DNA from: Allomuricauda sp.
GTDB lineage: Bacteria; Bacteroidota; Bacteroidia; Flavobacteriales; Flavobacteriaceae
DNA length: 64,000 nucleotides
Direction: 5' to 3'
Assembly: GCF_028280385.1 (NCBI RefSeq)
Contig: NZ_JANQLX010000003.1
Coordinates: 434,001-498,000 of the forward strand
The position numbers and the translations under genes were made by a program. The number at the start of each line of letters is the position of its first letter. The stretch's first letter is position 1. Positions 7,878 through 16,880 of this stretch are shown here, piece after piece. Below the pieces are notes generated by a model. That model did no database searches and was not told the origin of the DNA. It saw only the letters and a list, made by a program, of their open reading frames with translations.

Positions 7878-9647
7878 ATGAGAAATATATATGCAATATT
7901 GATTTTAGCGCTGGCCATTGTAGGGTGTTCTGATGATTTTTTGGATACAAGCCCGGAATCCTCATTGGCAAAGGAAAACTTTTTTAATTCTGAATCCGAT
8001 CTACAGCTTTATATTAATGGATTACATTCCTTGCCAGGTGTAGGATTGTATTTGGGCGACCAAGGAACAGATGACATGGCAACAACTGGCGCTGTAGAGA
8101 TCAAGAATATGATGATTGGAAATCCCAGTGCTGAAAATATCAGTGCCGGTTGGACATGGACACGTCTTAGGAACATTAATTTTTTTCTGGAAAATTTTGA
8201 AAAGGCAGATGAGGATGAAAGTACAAAAAATCATTTTGAAGGGGTGGCCAGATACTACAGGGCTGAGTTTTACTTCAACAAGGTAAAACGGTTTTCAGAC
8301 GTGCCATGGTATTCAACCACATTAAGTCCTGGCGATGAAGAATTGTTTAAACCTAGGGACCAAAGAACTTTGGTTGTGGATAGCCTAATGAACGACATAC
8401 AATTTGCCTCCCAAAACATTCGTGAAGACGTGGCATATGGAAACATAAACAGATGGATGGCATTGTTTTTACAGGCTCGTATTGCACTGTACGAGGGTAC
8501 TTTTAGAAAATACCATCCTGAGCTTGGCCTAGAGGGGACAGCCAACACCTATTTGGAAATAGCTCATAATGCCGCAAAAGAATTAATGGATTCTGGAAAC
8601 TTCTCGCTGCACAATACCGGTAATCCAGAAAGCGATTATGGTACACTTTTTCAATCTGAGGATCTCTCTGGCATATCCGAAGCCATGTTGGTAAACGTGT
8701 ATGATGTGGATAAAAATAAGAACAGCGGTATTTGGCACGTCTTTGGCGATTATGAACAAAGCCCTTCCAAGGCATTGATCAATTCTTATTTGATGACGGA
8801 TGGTTCTCGTTTTACAGATCAACCAAACGCCGGAGCCATGACATACGTGGAAGAATTCCAAAATCGTGACCCTCGATTGTCACAAACCTTTGTTCCTCCT
8901 GGATATATATTGGCTGGAAGTGATTCTCCTTACGTTCAAGTGTTAAACAAAAACTTTACTGGATATCATCAACAAAAAGGATATAACAATACTACGGAAG
9001 ATGCAGGAGTCGATATTGCGGTATACAGGTATGCCGAAATGCTGTTGACCTTTGCGGAGGCAAAAGCCGAACTTGGATCCTTGACCCAAGCGGATCTTGA
9101 TATGTCGATTAACCTATTGCGGGCTAGAGCAGGCCTACCCAATATGGATTTGGCAACGGCCAATGCCGATATAGATCCCATTATGGAAGATGATTTTCCC
9201 AATGTTTCGGGATCGAATAGAGGAGTGATCTATGAAATAAGGAGGGAAAGAAGAGTAGAGTTTGCAGCGGAGTCTTTCCGGTTGAATGATGTTTCAAGAT
9301 GGAACATCGGAAAAATCTTGGAGAGAATTCCCGAAGGCATGCATTTTCCAGGGTTGGGTAAGTACGATATGACAGGTGATGGAGTTGAGGACATCAGCAT
9401 TATAGCCAGCACTGAAGATGTGCCATCCCCCAAAGAACAAAATGCATTGGGTGTGGAACTTATTTACTACAAGGCCGGATTTTTTGGCGATGTAGCCGCA
9501 AGTTTATTCTTGACCAACGGAACCTCCGGGAATATGGTTACTTCAACAACAACACAACGATTCGAAGAACCAAAGTTTTATTACAGGCCCATTCCTGCCC
9601 ACCAAGTCTCCTTAAACCCTCAGTTAAAACAAATAATGGGGTGGTAA
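7878..9647 (+). CDS. SusD/RagB-family surface glycan-binding lipoprotein
   Basis: A 589-residue outer-surface lipoprotein that captures substrate and forms the lid over the preceding SusC channel. The signal peptide ends in a lipobox with acceptor Cys17 (LAIVGC), followed by the SusD-typical opening DDFLDTSPES. The helical tetratricopeptide-like core is seen in AEFYFNKVKRFSDVPWYS and in VYRYAEMLLTFAEAKAELGSL, and the C-terminal RREARRVEFAAES-type segment appears as RRERRVEFAAESFRLNDVSRW. The C terminus NPQLKQIMGW is usual for the family. It lies 27 bases after susC and 22 bases before the next lipoprotein gene. Confidence 0.95.
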   Translation: MRNIYAILILALAIVGCSDDFLDTSPESSLAKENFFNSESDLQLYINGLHSLPGVGLYLGDQGTDDMATTGAVEIKNMMIGNPSAENISAGWTWTRLRNINFFLENFEKADEDESTKNHFEGVARYYRAEFYFNKVKRFSDVPWYSTTLSPGDEELFKPRDQRTLVVDSLMNDIQFASQNIREDVAYGNINRWMALFLQARIALYEGTFRKYHPELGLEGTANTYLEIAHNAAKELMDSGNFSLHNTGNPESDYGTLFQSEDLSGISEAMLVNVYDVDKNKNSGIWHVFGDYEQSPSKALINSYLMTDGSRFTDQPNAGAMTYVEEFQNRDPRLSQTFVPPGYILAGSDSPYVQVLNKNFTGYHQQKGYNNTTEDAGVDIAVYRYAEMLLTFAEAKAELGSLTQADLDMSINLLRARAGLPNMDLATANADIDPIMEDDFPNVSGSNRGVIYEIRRERRVEFAAESFRLNDVSRWNIGKILERIPEGMHFPGLGKYDMTGDGVEDISIIASTEDVPSPKEQNALGVELIYYKAGFFGDVAASLFLTNGTSGNMVTSTTTQRFEEPKFYYRPIPAHQVSLNPQLKQIMGW

Positions 9648-9669
9648 CCTTTTAAAAAAAGCATAGACA

Positions 9670-10518
9670 ATGAAACAATTAAAATATATCCTAGGTTTAG
9701 CCATCATCCTCTCCAATCTTGGTTGTGATGAGGAGGTAGTGTTATATGATTTTGAAAAATATAAGTTTGTGTCCTTTGTTGATATAGGCGATGAGATCCA
9801 AGAAACGTATTCCGAGGATAATGACAGCGGATATCCCATTTACTTGCGATATGACGGAAGCGTGCTTGAAGAGGATTTTACGGTAGAATTGGCCGTAAGA
9901 GGTAATAACCTGCAAGAAGGAACAAATTTTTCTGTAGATTCCAAAAAAGTGCTTTTTAAAGCCGGGGAGATTAGATCTGAACCCTTTTTAATCAATATTA
10001 TTGACGACTTGGTAAACAGTTCAGAAGACCGAAGTCTTGAAATTACTATTGAGAGTGTCAGCAATTCTAAGATTGACATAGGTGTCGGTATCGTAAATCA
10101 GTCCAATAAATTGTTTGTTCTAAATGTTCTGGACAATGAGTGTAGTGATACCACCGCAGTTTTCAACTCTTCAAACATCCTTAACTCGGCAGGAGATCAT
10201 ATTGTCTCAGGTAATGTAGAAGGTTCCGAGGTCACACTCAATGGAACTTTGATTAATTATGTAGCTTTTCCCAACGCAGAATTGGAAATTACCCTTACTC
10301 CGGTGATAGCAGGCGCAACTACAGGCTCGGCTTCATTTGTGGACTATCCTGCTGGGACCGATAATGATGGATATGTTTATCAGTTTCGCCAAAATGGTGA
10401 GGGAACTTATGATGTTTGTTTGGGTGAAATTTCAGTTGTGATAGACGTATACTATGAATCGGGAGGCGCTTGGGTATTTTGGTTTACATCCACAAATACA
10501 TACTCTCTTCAAGAATAG
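9670..10518 (+). CDS. Surface lipoprotein of the SusCD operon, Calx-beta-like N-terminal domain
   Basis: A 282-residue lipoprotein: signal peptide with lipobox acceptor Cys19 (LSNLGC), then a beta-rich domain of about residues 30-150 with the pattern of a Calx-beta or Ig-like fold (EDFTVELAVRG, then EGTNFSV, then GEIRSEPFLINIIDD). The C-terminal half is a second beta-rich domain with no motif I recognise. Position directly after susD, before a terminator, fits the SusE/SusF-like slot: accessory glycan-binding proteins at the cell surface. This role is inferred from position and lipidation only. The gene is the last of the sigma-controlled operon. Confidence 0.75.
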   Translation: MKQLKYILGLAIILSNLGCDEEVVLYDFEKYKFVSFVDIGDEIQETYSEDNDSGYPIYLRYDGSVLEEDFTVELAVRGNNLQEGTNFSVDSKKVLFKAGEIRSEPFLINIIDDLVNSSEDRSLEITIESVSNSKIDIGVGIVNQSNKLFVLNVLDNECSDTTAVFNSSNILNSAGDHIVSGNVEGSEVTLNGTLINYVAFPNAELEITLTPVIAGATTGSASFVDYPAGTDNDGYVYQFRQNGEGTYDVCLGEISVVIDVYYESGGAWVFWFTSTNTYSLQE

Positions 10519-10554
10519 TTATTTGCTTTGAGTTAGTTTTTAGTACGTAAAAAG

Positions 10555-10585
10555 AGAAAGGAAAATCATTTCCTTTCTTTTTTTT
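10555..10585 (+). terminator. Strong Rho-independent terminator ending the susCD operon
   Basis: A perfect 10-bp stem, AGAAAGGAAA (10555-10564) and TTTCCTTTCT (10569-10578), with an ATCA loop, is followed by a T-run to 10585. The next gene begins 15 bases later, so it needs its own promoter or read-through. Confidence 0.85.
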
Positions 10586-10599
10586 CAAAAGTGATTAAA

Positions 10600-11691
10600 A
10601 TGAAATATTGGATACTTTCTTTTTCGACCATATTCCTTACTATATTAATGGGTTGTAGTTCTCGTACAAACGAACAGGGAACAACCAGTAAGAAACAACC
10701 GGAAAGCCAGGTTGCAAAAATCGCATTTAAGGGCTCCTTAAAGGTGCTAACGTTGAATGCATGGCATGAGGGAACTAAGGTTAGTGATGGTTTCAATGCC
10801 ATAGCCAAAGTCATTCATCGTTCAGAAGCTGACATCGTAATGCTCTGCGAAATCACAAACCATAATAATGTTGTATTCAGTGATCGGATAGTGAAAGAGC
10901 TAATGGATAGGGGTGAGAAATACTATTCCTTCAATTCTGGGAAATCCCCTATTATTTTATCAAAGTTTCCCATTGTATCAACACCGGCTTTAAACACTTC
11001 CTACCTTACAAAATGTAGGGTGCAAATTGATGAGAACCTGCAGATAGCCATCTATTCGGCCCATTTAGATTATACCCATTATGCATGTTATTTGCCCCGT
11101 GGTTATGATGGTATTACATGGAAGAAGTTGCCTGAACCTATTTTGGATACCAAAATAATATTGGAACAGAACAAAGCATCACAACGCGATGAGGCCATAG
11201 CACTTTTTGTGAACAATGCCCAAGAGGAAACCGAGAACGGAAACATTGTTTTATTGGGAGGGGATTTTAATGAACCTTCCCATTTGGATTGGGGAGAAGC
11301 TTCCAAAGACCTGTTCGACCACAACGGAACTGTGGTGCCCTGGCAAAACAGTAAAACCCTTGCGGAAAAAGGTTTTTTGGATACCTATAGAACCAAATAT
11401 CCCGATCCGGTTACGCACCCTGGGTTTACCTGGCTGGCGAACAACACCCACGTACCCTTGGACGAGTTGGTATGGACCCCCGAGGCGGACGACAGGGATC
11501 GAATAGATTTTATATACTATCGGCCACATGAAAGACTTGCACTGGAAGATGCAGTTGTTGTAGGGCCGGTCGGTTGCGTGGTCAATGGAGAGCGAGTAGT
11601 CATCAACCCTGGTCAGGACAAGTTTTTGGAAATGAATGGAATATGGCCTTCGGATCATAAAGGGGTCCTAGCAACTTTTAGGATTGACTAA
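10600..11691 (+). CDS. Secreted endonuclease/exonuclease/phosphatase-family lipoprotein
   Basis: A lipoprotein with a DNase I-like phosphoesterase fold; members cleave phosphodiester or phosphomonoester bonds in nucleic acids, sphingomyelin or inositol phosphates with a metal ion. Motifs in order: VLTLNAWHEG, the metal-binding Glu in IVMLCEIT, SAHLDY, GGDFNEPSHLDW, DRIDFIYY and the terminal WPSDHKGV with catalytic His. I use the ATG at 10600 because it gives a clean signal peptide with lipobox (ILMGC); a GTG nine bases upstream is also in frame. The acid-phosphatase gene follows after 27 bases. A preceding terminator separates both from susCD. The substrate is unknown; a phosphorylated part of the imported material is one possibility. 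Confidence 0.85.
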   Translation: MKYWILSFSTIFLTILMGCSSRTNEQGTTSKKQPESQVAKIAFKGSLKVLTLNAWHEGTKVSDGFNAIAKVIHRSEADIVMLCEITNHNNVVFSDRIVKELMDRGEKYYSFNSGKSPIILSKFPIVSTPALNTSYLTKCRVQIDENLQIAIYSAHLDYTHYACYLPRGYDGITWKKLPEPILDTKIILEQNKASQRDEAIALFVNNAQEETENGNIVLLGGDFNEPSHLDWGEASKDLFDHNGTVVPWQNSKTLAEKGFLDTYRTKYPDPVTHPGFTWLANNTHVPLDELVWTPEADDRDRIDFIYYRPHERLALEDAVVVGPVGCVVNGERVVINPGQDKFLEMNGIWPSDHKGVLATFRID

Positions 11692-11718
11692 AGAATAAAA
11701 AAACGGCCCGATAACAAA

Positions 11719-12546
11719 ATGATGAATATGTTCAAACTCTTAAAAACCATTTATTGCGGAATACTCATTTTAACAATCATTTTGGCAATGGGTTGTAGCA
11801 TTAAGCAGAATCCGGGGAAAATTTCAAATACCTCGATTGTTTTACAGGGCCCGGCTTGGGCTTCTGTATGGCAGCAAAAGTCTGGGGAATACAAGGCTTT
11901 GTGTTTTCAGGCTTATAACTTGGCGCGTACGCGTTTGGATGCTCTATTGCAAAAGAAATACACGCAACCGTTGGCTATCGTCACGGATATAGATGAAACA
12001 GTATTGGATAATAGCCCCTATCAGGTGCATCAGGCCTTGAATAATGAAGAATATAGTGATGCCTCTTGGATGGAATGGACGGCAAGGATAGACTGCGATA
12101 CGATTCCGGGGGCATTATCTTTTCTTCGATATGCCAAAAGCAGGGGAGTGGATATCTTCTACATTACTAATCGACTTGAAGCTGAGCGGGAGGCAACTTT
12201 AAAAGATTTAGAACGATGGGGATTTCCCGATGCTACTGATAGTCACCTCACTATGAAAACAACCACCTCGGGCAAGGAACCCCGAAGGGCAAAAGTAGCC
12301 ATTACCCATGAAATACTTTTATTACTGGGAGATAACCTGAGCGACTTCAGCGAGATTTATGATAAAAAAACAATTGATAAACGTAACGACTTGGTTATTG
12401 ACAACTCAACCACATTTGGTAACAGGTTTATTGTATTACCCAATGCCATGTATGGTGATTGGGACGGGGCCATATACAAATACCAATATGATCTTCCTGC
12501 AAAAGAGAAGGAAAGAATAATTGTGGAGTCGCTAAAAAGATATTAA
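11719..12546 (+). CDS. HAD-family acid phosphatase, lipoprotein e(P4)-like 5'-nucleotidase
   Basis: A 275-residue lipoprotein of the class B/C acid phosphatase (HAD subfamily IIIB) group, which releases phosphate from nucleotides or sugar phosphates outside the cytoplasm. The nucleophile motif is DIDETVLDNSPYQ (first Asp nucleophile, second Asp acid/base), followed by FYITNRLEAER, a Lys-containing segment, and the metal site LLLGDNLSDF. The lipobox is LAMGC. In Haemophilus the e(P4) protein feeds NAD precursor uptake; here the neighbours suggest dephosphorylation of imported fragments. Paired with the phosphoesterase 27 bases upstream, it could finish phosphate removal in two steps, which is inference. 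Confidence 0.88.
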   Translation: MMNMFKLLKTIYCGILILTIILAMGCSIKQNPGKISNTSIVLQGPAWASVWQQKSGEYKALCFQAYNLARTRLDALLQKKYTQPLAIVTDIDETVLDNSPYQVHQALNNEEYSDASWMEWTARIDCDTIPGALSFLRYAKSRGVDIFYITNRLEAEREATLKDLERWGFPDATDSHLTMKTTTSGKEPRRAKVAITHEILLLLGDNLSDFSEIYDKKTIDKRNDLVIDNSTTFGNRFIVLPNAMYGDWDGAIYKYQYDLPAKEKERIIVESLKRY

Positions 12547-12547
12547 A

Positions 12548-12841
12548 AGTGATTTGGGCAAAGAGTACTTCAATAAAAGTGCTCGTTTTGAATATTCCAG
12601 ATTAATAAAAGTATTACCAGAAGCAGCTGTTAAAGAAATTTCATTAAAATTTCTATCCCATTTTTCGAGAGACTATTTCTTAAATAGTGCCTAGAGGTTC
12701 TCAATAGGGTTTGAAGAATTCACGGGAAAATTTATGGATTCTGGGATAACCATGAATAGGTCTATTGATTTGGAAAATAAGTTAAGTATTATGGAGGGGT
12801 TGTTTATTATAAATACCGGATTTTGTTGTTCCACTATATAA
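12548..12841 (+). pseudogene. Possible remnant of an unrecognised gene
   Basis: The 320-base gap before the kinase-etherase gene contains a 97-codon reading frame interrupted by only one stop, TAG at 12692-12694, and closed by TAA at 12839-12841. In DNA this AT-rich several stops would be expected by chance. The translation on both sides of the TAG looks protein-like (EYSRLIKVLPEAAVKEISLKF; then FEEFTGKFMDSG), but I cannot link it to a family and it has no good start codon. It is either a decayed gene fragment or a chance frame. Confidence 0.3.
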
Positions 12842-12866
12842 ACTAAGTTTTAAAATTAGAACCACT

Positions 12867-14600
12867 TTGAAATATTTGGGAATTGATATCGGGGGAACAT
12901 GGATTAAAGCCACGATGGTAGACGAAACCTATTTTTCTCTTTTAGAGGAGGAAAAAAAAACGGATATCCATATAAAGAAGGTTAAAAGCCCTTTGCACAA
13001 ATGCGCAGCGGTAAAGGAACTAATCGAAGGTCTAAGAAAGCTAATTTTAAAGTTTGGGGCAATTCATGAACACATAGGCGGAGTAGGCATTTCTACCGCT
13101 GGAATAGTTGACTACAATGGCTCCAAAGTCGTAAAGGCAGCCCCCCATTTAAGTGTTTTGAAGACAGATAAGTGGAAAACTGAAATTGAAAAAGAACTAG
13201 GGTGCGTTGTTACCTTAATAAATGATGCTGATGCAACTACCATAGGGATTTCTGAATTAGGGCTGCTTAAAGGGAATCAAACAGTAGGTATTATGCCCAT
13301 CGGTACAGGGCTTGGTTTTTCTATTTGGAGGAATGGGAGACGATGGAGGCCTGGAAAGGTATTAAGCATACTTGGAAGTGTTAGAACCTCTAGCGGGGTC
13401 TATGATAATATTGCCAGCGCATCCATATTGGCAGCGAAAAACCCCGAAAATGACCTAATCAAAGTTTTGACCCAAGAATCATGTCAAAAAGCCATTGATG
13501 CTTACATGGATAACTTGGTAATGATTATTACTACCGCATTCACACTATATAATCTGGACAAGCTGATGATTTGTGGAGGTTTGGCCGATGCGGTTGCTGC
13601 CTGTAGTTATCCATTGGAAGATAAACTTAATTCAAAGCTGACTATAAGTCAAAGTGTATTGGGTAAAGTAATGAGTGCCAATGTTTTAAAGGAAGGGAAT
13701 AAACTACAACTTATTGGAGCTGTGTCATTGGCCAGGGGAGAATCCATTGCTCGGAGCAATCAAGTGGCGAAACAATATCGGTCGATTCAGACTGAAATTC
13801 CATATCAGCATAATATCCAGTTGCAGCATAGTACTACCCAAGAAATTGTAAGGTTATTGTGGAAAGCGGAGCAGGAGGCAGGAGAATTGTTGAAAAATAG
13901 TCTCCCTGCTATGGAAAAAGTCATTGAAGAAATTTCGGAAAGAATATTAAAAGGAGGTAGACTGATTTATGTCGGAGCTGGCACCAGTGGTAGAATTGCG
14001 GCAATGGATGCCGTTGAAATACCGTGTACTTATGGTTTTCCAGAAGATAGGATTCTGAGCTTGGTTTCAGGAGGTATAGCTGATGCGGCTATTGAAATTG
14101 AATCTAATTACGAAGAGGATGCCAGTGCTGTTCCTGAAATGTTGTTGATGAACATTACGGAAAACGACTCTGTTGTTGGAATTTCCGCTAGTGGTTCGGC
14201 ATACTATGTGCAGTCGGCATTGGCTTTTGCCAAAGAACGTGGAGCTTATTCTGTAATGATTCAAAGCGAATTGCCTAAAAACAAATTGCCGTTTTGTGAT
14301 GAGGTGGTTCCATTGAATTCGGGATATGAGGTGGTAGCAGGATCCACGCGAATGAAAGCCGGTACCGCCACAAAAAAGGTGTTGAACTTTTTGTCCTCGA
14401 CAATTATGATAAAACTTGGAAAAGTTTCTGGGCCTTATATGGTAGACGTTGCTTGTATCAATGCCAAACTGGTGGGTCGGGCAAAAAAAATTCTATGCGA
14501 CCTATATAATATCGAAGATGGGGAAGCTGCACAAAGACTTCATGATGCCGACATGGATCTTGGGAAGGTCATCCGAATTTTAAATGAGCGGGGATTATGA
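12867..14600 (+). CDS. Fusion protein: ROK-type sugar kinase + N-acetylmuramic acid 6-phosphate etherase (MurQ)
   Basis: A 577-residue bifunctional enzyme. Residues 1 to about 290 are a ROK/ASKHA-fold sugar kinase: DIGGT phosphate loop at 7-11, GISTAGIVD, the NDAD segment with the catalytic Asp, and IGTGLGFS. The Cys-rich zinc motif of many ROK proteins is absent. Residues from about 315 are a full MurQ etherase (SIS fold): GAGTSGR at 370-376, candidate catalytic Glu384 in DAVEIPCTYG, a second acidic cluster near 410-418, and GSTRMKAGTATK. Together they would phosphorylate MurNAc (or GlcNAc) and split lactate from MurNAc-6-P to give GlcNAc-6-P. Translation starts at TTG. The stop overlaps the symporter start by four bases (ATGA), so transport and first metabolic steps are coupled. 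Confidence 0.88.
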   Translation: MKYLGIDIGGTWIKATMVDETYFSLLEEEKKTDIHIKKVKSPLHKCAAVKELIEGLRKLILKFGAIHEHIGGVGISTAGIVDYNGSKVVKAAPHLSVLKTDKWKTEIEKELGCVVTLINDADATTIGISELGLLKGNQTVGIMPIGTGLGFSIWRNGRRWRPGKVLSILGSVRTSSGVYDNIASASILAAKNPENDLIKVLTQESCQKAIDAYMDNLVMIITTAFTLYNLDKLMICGGLADAVAACSYPLEDKLNSKLTISQSVLGKVMSANVLKEGNKLQLIGAVSLARGESIARSNQVAKQYRSIQTEIPYQHNIQLQHSTTQEIVRLLWKAEQEAGELLKNSLPAMEKVIEEISERILKGGRLIYVGAGTSGRIAAMDAVEIPCTYGFPEDRILSLVSGGIADAAIEIESNYEEDASAVPEMLLMNITENDSVVGISASGSAYYVQSALAFAKERGAYSVMIQSELPKNKLPFCDEVVPLNSGYEVVAGSTRMKAGTATKKVLNFLSSTIMIKLGKVSGPYMVDVACINAKLVGRAKKILCDLYNIEDGEAAQRLHDADMDLGKVIRILNERGL

Positions 14601-16381
14601 TACTGAAACCAATTGATTGGATAATCATAGGGGCGTTTTTTGTTTTTTCACTGATAATTGGTTTTATGGTTTCCAAGCAGGCAGGTAAAAATACCTCCGA
14701 GTTTTTTTTGTCTGGGCGCTCAATGCCTTGGTGGCTTTTGGGTATTTCAATGGTGGCCACCACATTTTCCGCCGACACTCCCAATTTGGTTGCCGACATA
14801 GTCAGAAAGAACGGTGTTTCTGGAAACTGGATTTGGTGGTCGTTCCTATTAACAGGTATGCTTACGGTCTTTTTGTATGCGAAACTATGGAGGCGTTCAA
14901 AAACATTAACAGATCTTGAGTTTTATGAAATAAGATATAGTGGGAAAGAAGCAGCCTTCCTAAGGGGCTTTAGGGCCTTGTACCTTGGTTTTTTTTTCAA
15001 TATTATAATAATGGCCACCGTTTGTCTTGCCGCCATTAAGTTAGGGAGTATTTTATTAAATATAAGTCCCGTACAGACCATGTTGATTGCATCGGCAGTA
15101 ACTGTTGTCTATAGTACACTTGGCGGATTAAAAGGAGTTCTGATTACCGATTTTTTTCAGTTTTTTATAGCCATGGCTGGTTCAATTTGGGCCACTGTTG
15201 TAATCATAGATCTTCCAGAAGTTGGCGGTTTGCAAAATTTGATCAATCATGATAACGTCAAGGGAAAATTGAATATTCTTCCAGATTTTTCAAATACGGA
15301 CCTGCTCCTTACGGTATTTATTATTCCAATTGCGGTGCAATGGTGGAGTGTCTGGTATCCTGGAGCAGAACCAGGGGGTGGCGGATATATTGCACAAAGG
15401 ATGTTATCGGCAAAAAACGAAAAGAATGCTGTTTGGGCAACTTTATTGTTTAACCTTGCCCATTATGCCATACGCCCGTGGCCGTGGATTCTCATCGCGT
15501 TGGCTTCTTTGGTCGTTTTTCCAAATGTATCGGATTTGGCACAAGCTTTTCCTAATATTGAAAATAGAATCATACAGGATGACATATCTTATTCCGCAAT
15601 GATCACCTTTCTTCCTTCGGGGCTTTTGGGCCTGGTAGTGGCATCTTTGATTGCTGCTTTCATGTCGACGATATCCACTCACTTGAACTGGGGATCTTCA
15701 TATATGGTAAATGATTTCTACCACAGGTTCATTAACCCTAACGCTTCTTCAAAGGAATTGGTCTTTATGGCTCGACTCTCAACAGTTATACTCATGGTAT
15801 TGGCGGCGATACTGGCCTTGTTTTTAAGCAATGCCTTACAAGCGTTTAACGTTCTGCTCCAAATTGGTGCGGGGACGGGTCTTCTTTTTATCTTAAGATG
15901 GTTTTGGTACCGTATAAATGCTTGGAGCGAGATCACCGCCATGATTGTGTCTTTTCTTCTTGCAGTTTATTTTCAATTCATTCACCCACAAATGCATTTC
16001 GGCGAACTTTCAACTTCGCTGCAACTTATACTTGGGGTGGTAATAACAACCATTGCATGGGTAAGCGTTACCTTATTAACTAAACCATCTGATGAAAATA
16101 CATTAAAATCATTTTACGGATTAACAAAGCCCGGAGGACCAGGTTGGAGAAAAATCGTTGATAAGATAAAGGACTCTTCCGACACTGATATTGATGAAAA
16201 ATGGGATGTTCCAATTGCCATACTTTGCATGGTTACAGGGAGTTTTATAGTCTTTGCGACACTATTTTCGATAGGATATTTTATTTATGGAAATCTAGTT
16301 CTGGGAGTACTACTTCTTTTGCTTGCTATTTTAAGTTCTGTGATACTCTATAGATTATGGGGAAAGCTTAAAATTAATTAG
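14597..16381 (+). CDS. Sodium:solute symporter (SSS family), likely amino-sugar importer
   Basis: A 594-residue inner-membrane protein with about 13-14 hydrophobic segments of the SSS/SLC5 sodium symporter family. Family marks include the N-terminal SEFFLSGRSMPWWLLGISMVATTFSADTP, VYSTLGGLKGVLITDFFQF, and LGLVVASLIAAFMSTISTHLNWGSSY, which carries the sodium-site Ser/Thr. It begins inside the stop of the kinase-MurQ gene. In Tannerella a MurNAc importer encoded next to MurNAc kinase and MurQ genes performs the equivalent job (recalled knowledge), so MurNAc, GlcNAc or the disaccharide is the best guess. The 499-base gap that follows holds repeat copy B and no gene. Confidence 0.93.
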   Translation: MILKPIDWIIIGAFFVFSLIIGFMVSKQAGKNTSEFFLSGRSMPWWLLGISMVATTFSADTPNLVADIVRKNGVSGNWIWWSFLLTGMLTVFLYAKLWRRSKTLTDLEFYEIRYSGKEAAFLRGFRALYLGFFFNIIIMATVCLAAIKLGSILLNISPVQTMLIASAVTVVYSTLGGLKGVLITDFFQFFIAMAGSIWATVVIIDLPEVGGLQNLINHDNVKGKLNILPDFSNTDLLLTVFIIPIAVQWWSVWYPGAEPGGGGYIAQRMLSAKNEKNAVWATLLFNLAHYAIRPWPWILIALASLVVFPNVSDLAQAFPNIENRIIQDDISYSAMITFLPSGLLGLVVASLIAAFMSTISTHLNWGSSYMVNDFYHRFINPNASSKELVFMARLSTVILMVLAAILALFLSNALQAFNVLLQIGAGTGLLFILRWFWYRINAWSEITAMIVSFLLAVYFQFIHPQMHFGELSTSLQLILGVVITTIAWVSVTLLTKPSDENTLKSFYGLTKPGGPGWRKIVDKIKDSSDTDIDEKWDVPIAILCMVTGSFIVFATLFSIGYFIYGNLVLGVLLLLLAILSSVILYRLWGKLKIN

Positions 16382-16505
16382 TTCTTCAGCGTTTTTCCTA
16401 GAACAAACAGGGACAGAAATAGAGAGCCAACACCTTTTTACTGGAATCCTCGATTAACTTATAAATTTATGGGAAAACCTTTGGTGAAACCGCACAATCA
16501 TTTAT

Positions 16506-16746
16506 AGAGACCATGTTTTAACCCCTATTTAATTTCTAGTCGTCTTAAATGTATAAACCACTGGGATTATCGCAAAGTGAAACCAAGTAACCATTATAAG
16601 ATGGAAACCGAAGGGTCTAAGATTAAAATTATAGAATTAGTTGGTTTAGTTCGAGTCAGTAGTAGTCTTTAACCTACCCTTGCTTTAAGATTTCCATAGG
16701 CAAGAAAAGTAGTGAAGGAACGCTTTTTTGATATCAGGTTTCGGGG
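16506..16746 (+). repeat. Long intergenic repeat, copy B
   Basis: Homologous to 1791-2038 in the same orientation, 14.7 kb away. It carries TTAACCCC at 16518 and AGTCGTCTTA at 16538, followed by ATAAACCACTGG, AAGTGAAACC, CCATTATAA, GTTTAGTTCGAGTCAG and TTTAAGATTTCC. The copy has many substitutions and a few indels, and the terminator stem of copy A is lost. I see no gene in the 499 bases between the symporter and the hexosaminidase. Confidence 0.7.
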
Positions 16747-16880
16747 TACCTAAGATTCAATTTTACAGCCTGAACCATGTTTTTAATTTGGACTAAATGT
16801 CGAGGACAGTTCGAAGAAAGGTCGGATTTCCCTATTTGGTTATTCAATTTAAGACTCCCATTGCCCAGAAATTTTGAAAT

